From: CALKHT01 sp964511575 | GTDB taxonomy: Bacteria > Planctomycetota > Phycisphaerae > Phycisphaerales > Phycisphaeraceae | Direction of reading: 5' to 3' | DNA: 41,665 nucleotides | NCBI GenBank assembly: GCA_964511575.1 | Contig: CAZEFM010000029.1 | Span: forward strand, 1 to 41,665 | Shown here: positions 23,566 through 31,767 of the stretch, in pieces | Layout: every line of letters starts with the position of its first letter | Numbering within the stretch: the first letter of the stretch is position 1 | Notes under the pieces: model-generated | Seen by the model: the letters and a program-made list of their open reading frames with translations, nothing else | Database searches by the model: none | Told to the model about the DNA's origin: nothing | Translations under genes and position numbers: made by a program

Positions 23566-25629
23566 CTACTGCACCAGTTCGACGATCCGCGCGTTGGCGG
23601 TGTCGGCGATTTTGATGCGGTTGTGAGTGTCGACGTTCAGCGCCCACGGCGTCAGCAGTTGTTCCTCGCCTCGGCCGGGCGAGCCGAAGCGGCCGAGCAA
23701 CTGGCCGTCCAACGTGAACTTCGACACCCGCGCGTTCTGATACTCCAGCACATACACGCACTGGTCCGGCCCCACGGCGATGCCATACGGCATGCCAAAG
23801 TCGTGCGCATCGTCCGCCGAGGGATCAACGCCCGAACTCACATCGATGGCGGCGTTGCCTCCCGTGCGCGACGGCAGCTTGGCGATCCAGTCGCGGCCGA
23901 AGAGCCCCAAATAATCCCCCGCGCCGCTGAAGATGTGCACGCACCCCTTTTCCACATCGCTGATGAAGAGGATGCCCGCGTCGTAGCGTTCCACCGCGTC
24001 ACCCGCGCCCGCGGCGGGGCGGCACCATGCGATCGATTGCGGACGCGACAATCGCCCCGGTTCCAGCCCCGGGCCGGCAATCGTCAGAAGATGCTCGCCA
24101 TCCACGGTGAACTTCTGCACGCGATCGTTGCCCCCGTATTCGGCGACGTAAAGATGCCCCTGGTCATCCTGGACGATCGACACGGGAAAACGGAACTGCC
24201 CCGCCGCATCGCCCTGCGACCCAAACGCACCCACTACGTTACCATCCGGTTCGAAGAATACCACCCTGTAATAGTGCGTGTCCGCCACCGCGATACGGCC
24301 ATCGGCGAGGTAACACGCCCCCTCGGGGCGGCCCTGATCGTGGCGCGGCATCTCCCACTGACGCGTCAACTGCCCCGATGGATGAAACACCAGCACCCGT
24401 CCCGCCGTGTCCAGCACCAGCAGCTCATCCCCCGGGCCGAACGTGATCGACCGCGGCGAGGGGATGCGCGGCCCGGCGGGGGGCATCGCGTGATACACCA
24501 CCTCCTTCACCGCAAGCGTTGGATCCCCGCCTCCGCCACAACCGCCCAGCGCTGCCGTCACCGCCACGAGCAGCATCGTCACGATGCGCAGCATCACGCG
24601 GTCGCCGCGCCGCCACGCTCTGCCGCTGGGCCGATGCGTCACCTGTCGTGATGTTTGCGTGCGCTCATCGCTGAGCTGCGTCACATCGAACGCACCGCAG
24701 CGCCGGGCATCCCGCACGACAAACGCGCTCGCCGGTCCGGCGGGCAGCAGTTCAAGTCGCTCCGGCCGCAGACAAACCGCTTCGCGCGATCGCGCGGACG
24801 GTGACGCGACACGTTGTGCTGCCACCGTAACGCTGCTGTGCGATGCACCCGTTGCGCCGTTGCCGTGTGGCGTCGCTTCATCGCGTGGCATCGCTGCATC
24901 GAGCCACTGCGCCGCCTCATCCGGCTCGAACCAGTTGTGCGGGCCCAGCGCATCGGCGAGCTCGCGGGTAGGGGGGCTGTGGTAGAGCGTCGTCACCGCA
25001 CCATCGTACGTCACTTTGCCCTGATGGATGCACACCACGCGCTGCGCTTGGGCAAGCACGGTCGCCGGGTCGTGGCTGGCGAAGATGAGCGAGCAGTCCG
25101 TCGTGTCGATGTGATCGCGAATGACCTGCCAGTATTGGCCGCGCCGCCCCGGGTCGACGTGCGCCAGGGGCTCGTCCATCACCATCACCGCCGGGTTCGC
25201 CGCCAGACATCGCGCCACCGCCAGCCGCTGCCGTTCGCCCTGCGACATCGTGTCGGGCATCGCCCCCGCCCGGTCGAGCAGGTCGAACACCGTCAGCAGG
25301 TGCGTCGTGCGACCGGCACGCTCCGGCCCCGCCCCTTGCACGCGATCCAGATGCGCCCGGGCTGTGAGGTGCGGCCACAACCCTCCATCGTGAGGCACCC
25401 AGTACACCGGCAGCGCAAAACCGCTCGCATCGACATGACACCGCAGCCCGTCGCGCGATCGACGGTCCGGCCGCTCAAACCCCACCAGCAGATTCAACAG
25501 CGACGTCTTGCCCGCCCCCGAAGGCCCGATCACCGCCGTCACCCCCGGCTCGATCGCCAACGACACCCCGGCCAACCGCGGCGAACGTCGCCCCCCGAGC
25601 CAGAGTTGCTGAAGCGTCCATAAAGACAT
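23566..25629 (-). CDS. Iron-type ABC importer ATPase fused in frame to an NHL-repeat lipoprotein
   Basis: 687 residues without a stop. Residues 1-~345 are an FbpC/PotA-like ATPase: Walker A GPSGAGKTS (35-43), signature MSQGERQR, Walker B VMVMDEP, switch FASHD, and a C-terminal TOBE-like strand ending GDRVMLRI. The Q-loop glutamine appears to be His (VPHDGGLWPHL). From M346 the sequence reads as a lipoprotein signal (MLRIVTMLLVAVTAALGGC, C364), then six NHL blades (~375-687), each with the D/E-x-x-N/YxRVxxF pattern. Thus the end of TOBE is also the start of the signal peptide. Either one protein spans the membrane, or M346 (24594) is a second start giving a 342-residue lipoprotein; neither M346 nor M352 has a ribosome site. 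The permease gene lies upstream. Confidence 0.85.
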   Translation of the reverse strand: MSLWTLQQLWLGGRRSPRLAGVSLAIEPGVTAVIGPSGAGKTSLLNLLVGFERPDRRSRDGLRCHVDASGFALPVYWVPHDGGLWPHLTARAHLDRVQGAGPERAGRTTHLLTVFDLLDRAGAMPDTMSQGERQRLAVARCLAANPAVMVMDEPLAHVDPGRRGQYWQVIRDHIDTTDCSLIFASHDPATVLAQAQRVVCIHQGKVTYDGAVTTLYHSPPTRELADALGPHNWFEPDEAAQWLDAAMPRDEATPHGNGATGASHSSVTVAAQRVASPSARSREAVCLRPERLELLPAGPASAFVVRDARRCGAFDVTQLSDERTQTSRQVTHRPSGRAWRRGDRVMLRIVTMLLVAVTAALGGCGGGGDPTLAVKEVVYHAMPPAGPRIPSPRSITFGPGDELLVLDTAGRVLVFHPSGQLTRQWEMPRHDQGRPEGACYLADGRIAVADTHYYRVVFFEPDGNVVGAFGSQGDAAGQFRFPVSIVQDDQGHLYVAEYGGNDRVQKFTVDGEHLLTIAGPGLEPGRLSRPQSIAWCRPAAGAGDAVERYDAGILFISDVEKGCVHIFSGAGDYLGLFGRDWIAKLPSRTGGNAAIDVSSGVDPSADDAHDFGMPYGIAVGPDQCVYVLEYQNARVSKFTLDGQLLGRFGSPGRGEEQLLTPWALNVDTHNRIKIADTANARIVELVQ

Positions 25630-25690
25630 GGGGTGAATGCCGAATGACGAATGACGAATGCCTAATCACCAATACTTAATCACTAATAAC
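25627..25690. repeat. Seven-base-period array inside the ABC operon
   Basis: In plus sense GAATGCC, GAATGAC, GAATGAC, GAATGCC, then TAATCACCAATACTTAATCACTAAT. In minus sense the right part reads TTAGTGATTAAG...GGTGATTAGG, the same unit as the array at 41605-41665. It begins inside the permease gene (last codons V-I-S-D and stop) and ends just before the ATPase ATG. Confidence 0.75.
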
Positions 25691-27109
25691 GAATCTGCTG
25701 ATCGCCCCGATCAGCCCCACCAATCCCGCCGCCAGCACAAGGTTCATCGCCACGCGGGCGGCGAGCACATCGTACTGGCCGTAGTGCATGTTGTTGTACG
25801 CCATGACGGTGCCCGGGGTCGCACCCGCCGGGGCGAGCAGCGCCGTGGCCGTCAACTCGAAATATGCCAGACAGAACACGATGAACGCCACCCACACCAT
25901 CGGCCGCAACCACGCATGGGCGAGCAGCCGCCTTCCCGATCGCCGCACCGATGACGCCTCCGCCTGTCGCAGCATCGTCGCCAGATGCGTCGCCCCCGCA
26001 TGTCGCGGCCCCAGCAGCGCCACCAGCAACACCGCGATCGGCAGCAACCACAACCCGTGCGCCACCGTCAACGGCAGCACCGTGTCGTACTGCCCGCGCA
26101 GCAAGGGCGTCTGAAACGCCGCCATCACCGCCATCGCCACCACCAGCGGCCCGAACAGCCCCGGCACACACGCCGCCAGCGCCACCGGCCCGCGGCTGTA
26201 CCGTCGCAGCACCAGCGCCGCCGTCACCGTCACCGCCGCCGCGATCGCACCCTGTCGCACGCCCCAGCCCAGTTGCTGCAGCGTGCCCAGCGTCAGGTCC
26301 TGTCGCATGAGCTGCGACCAGCCGCGCACCGCTCCCGCGCCGATCACGTAAAGCGGATACCCGCATCCCACCGCTGCGCCAAGCGGCAGATACGCCCACC
26401 CCGCCGCCGTGGCCAAAGGATGTCGCCGCCGCTCCGCCATCGGTTCCGCCGTCCCGCGTCGCCCATCGCGCAACAGCATCCAGACGATCGGCGTCAGCAC
26501 CGCCGCCTGACACGCCAGCGGCACCGCCGTCAGCCGCAGCGTCGCATCCAACGGCACGCGCGCCGCCTGCGCATCGAAGATCACCGTCGTCCACGTCCGC
26601 GCATCGAGCAGCCACGCGATCTCGAACTCGACAAACGTCAACAGCATCACCGCCGCACCCGCCACGATCAGCCGCCTCGCCGAACCGCGCAGCACCATGC
26701 CCAACGATCGATGCCGACCCGCCAGCTTCGCCGCATGCTGCGCCGCCGGCCCCACCGGCGCAGCGGGTGTCACCCACACAATCAACACCGCCACCGGCAC
26801 CCCCCGCGCCAGCAGAATCGCCCGGTACAACCACTCCGCCCACATCGGCTCGCGCACCCACGACAACGCGATCGGCCGATACGCATAAGCCGTCAACAGC
26901 GTCGGCGTCAGCAGCGGCGCCAACAGCAATCCCCACATCACCACGCCGCGCCACCACCGCCTCCCAGCCGAACCACGCTCCACGCATCCCACCACCAGCC
27001 ACGCCAACCCCACCGCCGGCAGTGCCACCACCACCGCGCGCCACAGCGCCCACAAACACTCCTGGGCAATGCTCAACGCACGTACTCCGTCTTCAGCCAG
27101 TCCAGACAC
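25676..27109 (-). CDS. Iron(III)-type ABC transporter permease (FbpB-like, double-length)
   Basis: 477 residues with about twelve hydrophobic helices in two halves separated near residue 240, the fused two-domain architecture of FbpB-type permeases. The second half carries the conserved permease loop around ATMLRQAEASSVRRSGRRLL. It forms the membrane channel for the binding protein encoded just upstream, with which it overlaps by 37 bases from the GTG at 27109. A TTG at 27076 that overlaps the upstream stop (TTGA) and has GGAG at spacing is an equally likely start. The last four residues (VISD) and stop codon are encoded by a seven-base repeat. Confidence 0.82.
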   Translation of the reverse strand: MSGLAEDGVRALSIAQECLWALWRAVVVALPAVGLAWLVVGCVERGSAGRRWWRGVVMWGLLLAPLLTPTLLTAYAYRPIALSWVREPMWAEWLYRAILLARGVPVAVLIVWVTPAAPVGPAAQHAAKLAGRHRSLGMVLRGSARRLIVAGAAVMLLTFVEFEIAWLLDARTWTTVIFDAQAARVPLDATLRLTAVPLACQAAVLTPIVWMLLRDGRRGTAEPMAERRRHPLATAAGWAYLPLGAAVGCGYPLYVIGAGAVRGWSQLMRQDLTLGTLQQLGWGVRQGAIAAAVTVTAALVLRRYSRGPVALAACVPGLFGPLVVAMAVMAAFQTPLLRGQYDTVLPLTVAHGLWLLPIAVLLVALLGPRHAGATHLATMLRQAEASSVRRSGRRLLAHAWLRPMVWVAFIVFCLAYFELTATALLAPAGATPGTVMAYNNMHYGQYDVLAARVAMNLVLAAGLVGLIGAISRFVISD

Positions 27110-28119
27110 CGCATCCGCGCTTCGTGCAGATCGGTCAACGGATACGCATCCCGCGCCCAGATGCGAAGCTGACGCACTTCCTCCGGCACCCGCGATTCAT
27201 CGACAGGCCCCAACGGAATCTGCCGCGCACTGGAGTTGGCGAGCATGATCTCCACCTCCTCCGAAAGCAGATAATCCACCAGCTTCTTCGCATTCTCCGG
27301 GTTCGGCCCGCCCTTGATGATCGCCACCGTGTTGGGAATGCAGATCGTGCGGCGGCGTCCCGTTTCGTCCTTCACATACACCGGCGCCATCCGAATCGCG
27401 TGCCCCATGTCACGCCCCAGAAAATAGTCATCCGTGTCGGTGAAGCCGATGTCGCACACCCCATGCGCGACCAGGTCGCGCGTCGTCGCGTTGCCGCCGC
27501 GCTCGATCAACCCGCGCTGCCGTGTCGTGGCGTGCCACTGCCGCATCGCATCCTCGCCGAGCAACCGCCACATGACGGCATAATGCGACAGCGTCGTGCC
27601 GTAGAGCGGCCGGGCAATCGCCACGCGCGACAGGTCGTCGCCCGCCAGCACCGCTTCGATCGCCGCGTCGCGTTCCGCTTCCTCCGCCGTCGCCGCCGGC
27701 CAGCTCGCGTTGAGCGCATAGACCCGCAGCCGGGCCGCGAACCCCACGTAATGCCCTTGAGCATCCTTGTGCGCATCGGGAATGCGCGAAAAGCCCGGCC
27801 CCTGATACGGCGCAAGCAACCCGCGCTCCTTCAGCTCCACCGTCCCCAGCAGCAGGTTGTTCCAGAACACATCGCATCGCGGCTGATCCGCCTCCGCAAT
27901 GATCGACTCGGTCAGCCCCAGCGACTTGGTCGCTTCCGTGTCGTACTTCACCCGCACCCTGATGCCCGTCTTCTTCGTGAAGGCGTCGAGCACCTGCCGC
28001 GAGTACACCTCATCGTGGGCGCAGTACACCACCAGGTCCGCCTCGCCCTCGTCGCCGCCCGAACAACCCCAAACCACGCACGATGCGACCAGGGCCAAAG
28101 CGAACATCAGTCGATTCAC
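27073..28119 (-). CDS. Iron(III)-type ABC transporter substrate-binding lipoprotein
   Basis: 348 residues. The signal peptide ends in a lipobox (ASCVVWGC, C19). The mature protein is a family 1 solute-binding protein of the FutA/FbpA group: LVVYCAHDEVYSRQVLDAF at the start, FWNNLLLGTVEL, YGTTLSHYAVMW, and GFTDTDDYF, followed by the DYLLSEEVEIMLA helix near the end. Family knowledge points to ferric iron. The expected iron-ligand tyrosine pair near residue 220 is not clear here (DTDDYF), so another oxidised metal or anion is possible. The GTG at 28119 has AGGAG upstream. It is first in the importer operon; the 126 bases before it (28120-28245) show nothing recognisable and no Fur box. Confidence 0.85.
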   Translation of the reverse strand: MNRLMFALALVASCVVWGCSGGDEGEADLVVYCAHDEVYSRQVLDAFTKKTGIRVRVKYDTEATKSLGLTESIIAEADQPRCDVFWNNLLLGTVELKERGLLAPYQGPGFSRIPDAHKDAQGHYVGFAARLRVYALNASWPAATAEEAERDAAIEAVLAGDDLSRVAIARPLYGTTLSHYAVMWRLLGEDAMRQWHATTRQRGLIERGGNATTRDLVAHGVCDIGFTDTDDYFLGRDMGHAIRMAPVYVKDETGRRRTICIPNTVAIIKGGPNPENAKKLVDYLLSEEVEIMLANSSARQIPLGPVDESRVPEEVRQLRIWARDAYPLTDLHEARMRCLDWLKTEYVR

Positions 28120-28245
28120 GCCTGCACACTCCTATTTGAAGCAGTTGGACACCACCGCGGAACAGAACCGCGGGGGAACACTCACGCAACGCCGAGGGGT
28201 TGGCGCAAGTGCGCGAACGCTGCGCGAGCCGCGCTGAACGCTGGC

Positions 28246-29919
28246 TCACAGACTGCCCGCGGGCGGCGCATCCGATCCGCCCGGCGCGGGGGCAGCGCCG
28301 CCACCCGTCGAAGGCGTCGGGGCGGGTTCCGGCTCGAGGTTCTCAAAGTAACGCTGAATCGCGTCGCGATACCCCGGAGGCACATCTTCCGACTGCACCG
28401 CCGCGCTCACTTCCTGACGCACCTCGTTGAGCGCCTGGCGATATTCCTGACGCGCTTCACCCTTTTCCGAAAGCTCACGCGTCTTCCAGCCCGCCAGAAT
28501 CTTGCCGCGCTGCAGCTTGCTCGGGGCACGCTCGTCCCGGCTGGCCATCTGCTGGTTCGGATCCTCCTCACGAGGTCCGCCCCCGCCGTCGGGTTCGCCT
28601 TCGCCCATCCCCTCGCCCATCATCTGGCTGCCGCCCTTGCCCATCATTTTCTCGAGCATTTCCGCGTATTCCGCCAGCGAGTTGCACCCCTCGCATGCCT
28701 CGCCGTCCAGCCCCTCCTGCTGGTTCGCCTGCATCGCCTTGCGCAACGCGTCCATCGCTTCCTTCAACGCCTGCTCGTCGCGCATCATCTGCGCGAGCTG
28801 TTCCGCCTCCAGCTCCGAAAGCTGCATCGACTCCATCGCAGCCTGCAGCCCCTCGCCCTGCATCCCCTCCATCTGATCCATCTGCATCTGCTGCATCGCG
28901 CGATCCAGCGCATCGGCAAGCTGCTGCGCGCCCGCCTGCTGTGCAGCGTTCTTCATCTCCTGCAACTGCTGCTGAATCTGCTGTTGAAGCTGCTGCTGCT
29001 TCGCCGGGTCCTTCTCCTGCGCAAGCTGCCGCATCTGATCCTGAATCGATTCGATCTTTTCCGTCAGATCGCTCGCATCGCCCTGCTTGAGCTTGTCCAT
29101 CGCCTGACGCATCGGTGTGTTCTGCATGCCGCCAAGCTGCTGAAGCGCCATCGCGCTGCGCATGCCCTGTTCACGCTGCTTCGCTTCCTGCGACCGCTTT
29201 GCCAGCTCGCCGATCTGCATCTGCTTGTCGCGCAGCCGACGCAGGTTGCCCGGCTGATCCTCGCGTTTCATCGACTGAAACGCACGCATCAGCTCATCGA
29301 TCGCGTGCTGCACTTCGGGCGACTGTGCCGCGGCCGGCTCCACCCGGTTCAGCGCCGCCTTGCGCGCTTCGGTCGTCTTCACCGTCTCCACGAGTTGCTG
29401 ACGCCGCTGCTCTTCCAGCTCGCGCTCTTCGCCGAAGTTGAAGGGGTCGAACTGCGGCAGCAGCGTCGCCAGCGCCAGCGCGATCAGCGCCGTCACCGCC
29501 TGCCCGCCACGCCGACTGAACGTGAACGGCACCACCGTTGCCGGCTTCACGCTCGCCGCCGCCTGCTCCGCATCCACCTGCACCAGCGGCTTGTATTCGC
29601 CCGGCGCGGAGTCCAGGAGCGTCGCCGTGAGGAAAAGATCCTTCGCCCCCAGCCGTTTGTCGATCGCATGCGCCGCATCGCTTCGCGTCGGCCGAGGGTA
29701 CAGCACCAGCGCCAGCACCGCCGCCACCGCGGGCACCGCCGCCACCGTCCACGCCGTGAACACATCGGGCATCAGCCCCAGCCCCTTGCTCGCCACCAGC
29801 AGCAGGGCGTACCCCACCGAGGCGAACAAGGTGAACAGCGCCAACCGACCCGCGAACGCGGTCAGATGCATCCGCGCCGCCGTACGCGACACCAGCGAGC
29901 CGATCTGCGACGATTTCAT
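28246..29919 (-). CDS. Membrane-anchored Gln/Met-rich coiled-coil protein
   Basis: 557 residues. Three helices lie in the first ~170 residues (about 22-42, 50-72, 143-160), with a loop carrying AHAIDKRLGAKDLFLTATLLD. After that comes a long coiled coil (~170-420) very rich in Gln, Met, Glu and Ala, including QQQLQQQIQQQLQEM. A Gly/Met-rich stretch with one C-x-x-C (ACEGC), and a Pro/Gly-rich C-terminus finish it. Such proteins commonly accompany MoxR/VWA clusters in planctomycetes, and the cluster is 5 kb away on the same strand. Function unknown; a scaffold role is inference. ATG 29919 has GGGAG upstream; the longer frame is rejected. Confidence 0.78.
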   Translation of the reverse strand: MKSSQIGSLVSRTAARMHLTAFAGRLALFTLFASVGYALLLVASKGLGLMPDVFTAWTVAAVPAVAAVLALVLYPRPTRSDAAHAIDKRLGAKDLFLTATLLDSAPGEYKPLVQVDAEQAAASVKPATVVPFTFSRRGGQAVTALIALALATLLPQFDPFNFGEERELEEQRRQQLVETVKTTEARKAALNRVEPAAAQSPEVQHAIDELMRAFQSMKREDQPGNLRRLRDKQMQIGELAKRSQEAKQREQGMRSAMALQQLGGMQNTPMRQAMDKLKQGDASDLTEKIESIQDQMRQLAQEKDPAKQQQLQQQIQQQLQEMKNAAQQAGAQQLADALDRAMQQMQMDQMEGMQGEGLQAAMESMQLSELEAEQLAQMMRDEQALKEAMDALRKAMQANQQEGLDGEACEGCNSLAEYAEMLEKMMGKGGSQMMGEGMGEGEPDGGGGPREEDPNQQMASRDERAPSKLQRGKILAGWKTRELSEKGEARQEYRQALNEVRQEVSAAVQSEDVPPGYRDAIQRYFENLEPEPAPTPSTGGGAAPAPGGSDAPPAGSL

Positions 29920-30003
29920 GACAAAACTCCCGGGAGACGGACAAGAGGCGACACCGATTAAGTATAACGCCAACATCGGGAAAAAAGGCGCGCGACGCCA
30001 GAC

Positions 30004-30190
30004 GTGAGGCAAGAGGTCCGAAGCCGGAAGTCAGAAGCCAGAAGCCAGAAGCCAGAAGCCAGCGGTCAGCGGCCAGTCGCCATCAGCGAACCAATCGGCA
30101 ATCCCCCTCGGCCCATGGCCCTTGGCCCTACCCCCCCTGGACCCCAGGCCCCGGTCCCTGGACCCTCACCCCCACCCCCACCCCCTCCGC
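30004..30190. repeat. Compound seven-base-period array running into the DUF6807 gene
   Basis: Ten units of GAAGCCA type lie at 30018-30090 (GAAGCCG, GAAGTCA, four GAAGCCA, GCGGTCA, GCGGCCA, GTCGCCA). After a short break come minus-strand units AGGGCCA (about 30108-30130) and AGGGTCC/GGGGTCC types (30130-30170), then GGGGGT hexamers. The last two blocks lie inside the 3' end of the DUF6807 gene and encode its Gly/Val/Pro tail. Confidence 0.75.
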
Positions 30191-31483
30191 GTAATCCCGC
30201 CACAGCCGTTCCGCTTCAGCCTCATCCACCTCGCCATCGAAAACGAACAGCCGGTATCGCCGCACGTGCGTTTGCTTCGGCTCGATCGTCAGCGGCGCAT
30301 CCTGCACCGGGTTCACGTTCAGGAAAATCAGCCCGTCGTGCATCGTGGCATCCCACGTGCGCAGCTTCTCCGGGTGCGAGGCATTGTCCGGGTGCATCAT
30401 CAGCAGCACGCCCGCCGCCTTCCCCTCGCCCGCTTCGCCTGCCACACGCACCCACCGTGCCGCCGTGAAGTTCGAATCCGCCCGCTGCCTGCCCTCGCTC
30501 GTCAGCAGCGTGCTCCTGTCCTTGTCCCACGTGCCCGGCCCACGATAGCCGAACCCGCTGTACCGATACTGGGGAATCTCCACCGCCTCATCCACCGCCG
30601 GCCGATGCGACACCGTGATGTCCAGCACATACCCACGCGCCGGCGCCTCCCCGATCCGCCAGACCCGCACCGTCGCCTCCTCCTCCAGAATCACCCGCTC
30701 CGTATCGTAGTTGTGCCTGTCGATCACCTGCGACGTCGCATCGAACCACGCCAAAACAGGCCCGCTGCCCAGCCGCGACACCCCCTCGCCACGCACCATC
30801 CCCTCGCCGAACTGCAACTCCCAGCCGTTGAACCGCTTGCCATCCACCGACACATACTTCCAAGGCCACCACACCCCCAGATGATGCAGATGATCCGAAG
30901 GCTGCGCCTCCGTCACCACGAAACCGCTCGGCGTGCGCAGCGGATGAATGAACGTGCTTGCCGCAAACTTCTGCCCACCCTTGGGCGCACGCATCGGCGT
31001 GATCTGATACCGCAGCAGCTCCGCCTCACCCTGCGACACCACCACCTGATCCGCCACCAGCTCCGCCTGCACCGGCTGCGGCAAAATGCCCGCCACCTCC
31101 GCGCGGCGGCGCGAATGGCTCACCATCACAAACCGCCGCGTGCTCCCCGCCGGCGTCCTGCCCCGCAACACAAAGTGCACCAGGGCCGTGCCGTCCACCT
31201 GCCGTTCAAGCTGCGCCGGGATCGCCTCCCGCTCCAGCAGTTCCCGCAGCATCGCCTCCGTCGGCTCCGCCACGTCTTCGCCTTCCGCCAGCTCCACCAA
31301 CCGATGCACCGTGATGAACCCCGGCTGATCCATCGGCGGAACAATCGCCGCGTCCAACCGAAACGACACCGGCGTGTCCACCCGATCCACCGCCCCCGCA
31401 TCCACCGTCACCGTCACCACCCGCGCCTGCACCGCCCCCGCCCACAACACCGCCGCCACCAGAACCAGACCACCACGCCCCAT
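30128..31483 (-). CDS. Secreted DUF6807 (PmoA-like) protein
   Basis: 451 residues. It has a signal peptide (GLVLVAAVLWAGAVQA, cleavage after AQA-like site near residue 20). The centre shows the DUF6807 hallmark SDHLHHLGVWWPWKYV (~195-210) with its paired histidines, and later DNASHPEKLRTWD and GLIFLNVNPVQ. The family is abundant in planctomycetes and found near carbohydrate-active enzymes, but its activity is not established; the PmoA name does not imply methane oxidation here. AAGGGG precedes ATG 31483. The last ~17 residues (GVGVGVRVQGPGPGVQGG) are encoded by tandem repeats and are probably not a conserved part of the fold. Confidence 0.8.
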   Translation of the reverse strand: MGRGGLVLVAAVLWAGAVQARVVTVTVDAGAVDRVDTPVSFRLDAAIVPPMDQPGFITVHRLVELAEGEDVAEPTEAMLRELLEREAIPAQLERQVDGTALVHFVLRGRTPAGSTRRFVMVSHSRRRAEVAGILPQPVQAELVADQVVVSQGEAELLRYQITPMRAPKGGQKFAASTFIHPLRTPSGFVVTEAQPSDHLHHLGVWWPWKYVSVDGKRFNGWELQFGEGMVRGEGVSRLGSGPVLAWFDATSQVIDRHNYDTERVILEEEATVRVWRIGEAPARGYVLDITVSHRPAVDEAVEIPQYRYSGFGYRGPGTWDKDRSTLLTSEGRQRADSNFTAARWVRVAGEAGEGKAAGVLLMMHPDNASHPEKLRTWDATMHDGLIFLNVNPVQDAPLTIEPKQTHVRRYRLFVFDGEVDEAEAERLWRDYAEGVGVGVRVQGPGPGVQGG

Positions 31484-31545
31484 GCCGCACCCCTTTCAAA
31501 GAAACCCAATGGAAATGCACCCCCACATCATAAACGCTCCACCAA

Positions 31546-31625
31546 CCCCCCGGATAACCATCCCCGAGCTTGAACCCCACTCACCAGATCACCAAATCAC
31601 CACACCACCAAATCGCTCCACCTCC
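31546..31625. repeat. Decayed CCCGGGG hairpin (H5) and eight-base-period stretch
   Basis: CCGGATAACCATCCCCGAGC at 31551-31570 resembles the H3 hairpin. It is followed by AGATCACC, AAATCACC, ACACCACC, AAATCGCT (about 31587-31618), a period of eight. This lies in the 284-base gap between divergent genes; the rest of the gap holds only C-rich sequence and the promoter-like TAGGAT before the J-protein gene. Confidence 0.5.
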
Positions 31626-31755
31626 CATTCCGGCTGCCCCACCCCGCCCCGACTGCCATTGCGGCAGACGCCCCGTTCTGCCAGTCGCCGTAACTTCCGC
31701 AAAACCCCACGCTTACCGCCAGCCGCATCGGCGCGCCTTTTGCACAAACGGGCCG

Positions 31756-31761
31756 TAGGAT
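31756..31761 (+). promoter_or_regulatory. -10-like hexamer six bases before the J-protein ATG
   Basis: TAGGAT, six bases, ATG 31768. There is no Shine-Dalgarno and no clear -35. It is the same layout as before the cysteine desulfurase. Confidence 0.3.
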
Positions 31762-31767
31762 AGTGCC

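Noticed and set aside
28120..28245. Fur box upstream of the iron-type importer
   Set aside because: No AT-rich GATAAT-type palindrome is visible.
26767..29961. 1064-codon open frame on the plus strand
   Set aside because: It is antisense to the importer and coiled-coil genes, very rich in Arg, His and Pro without motifs, and crosses several real genes.
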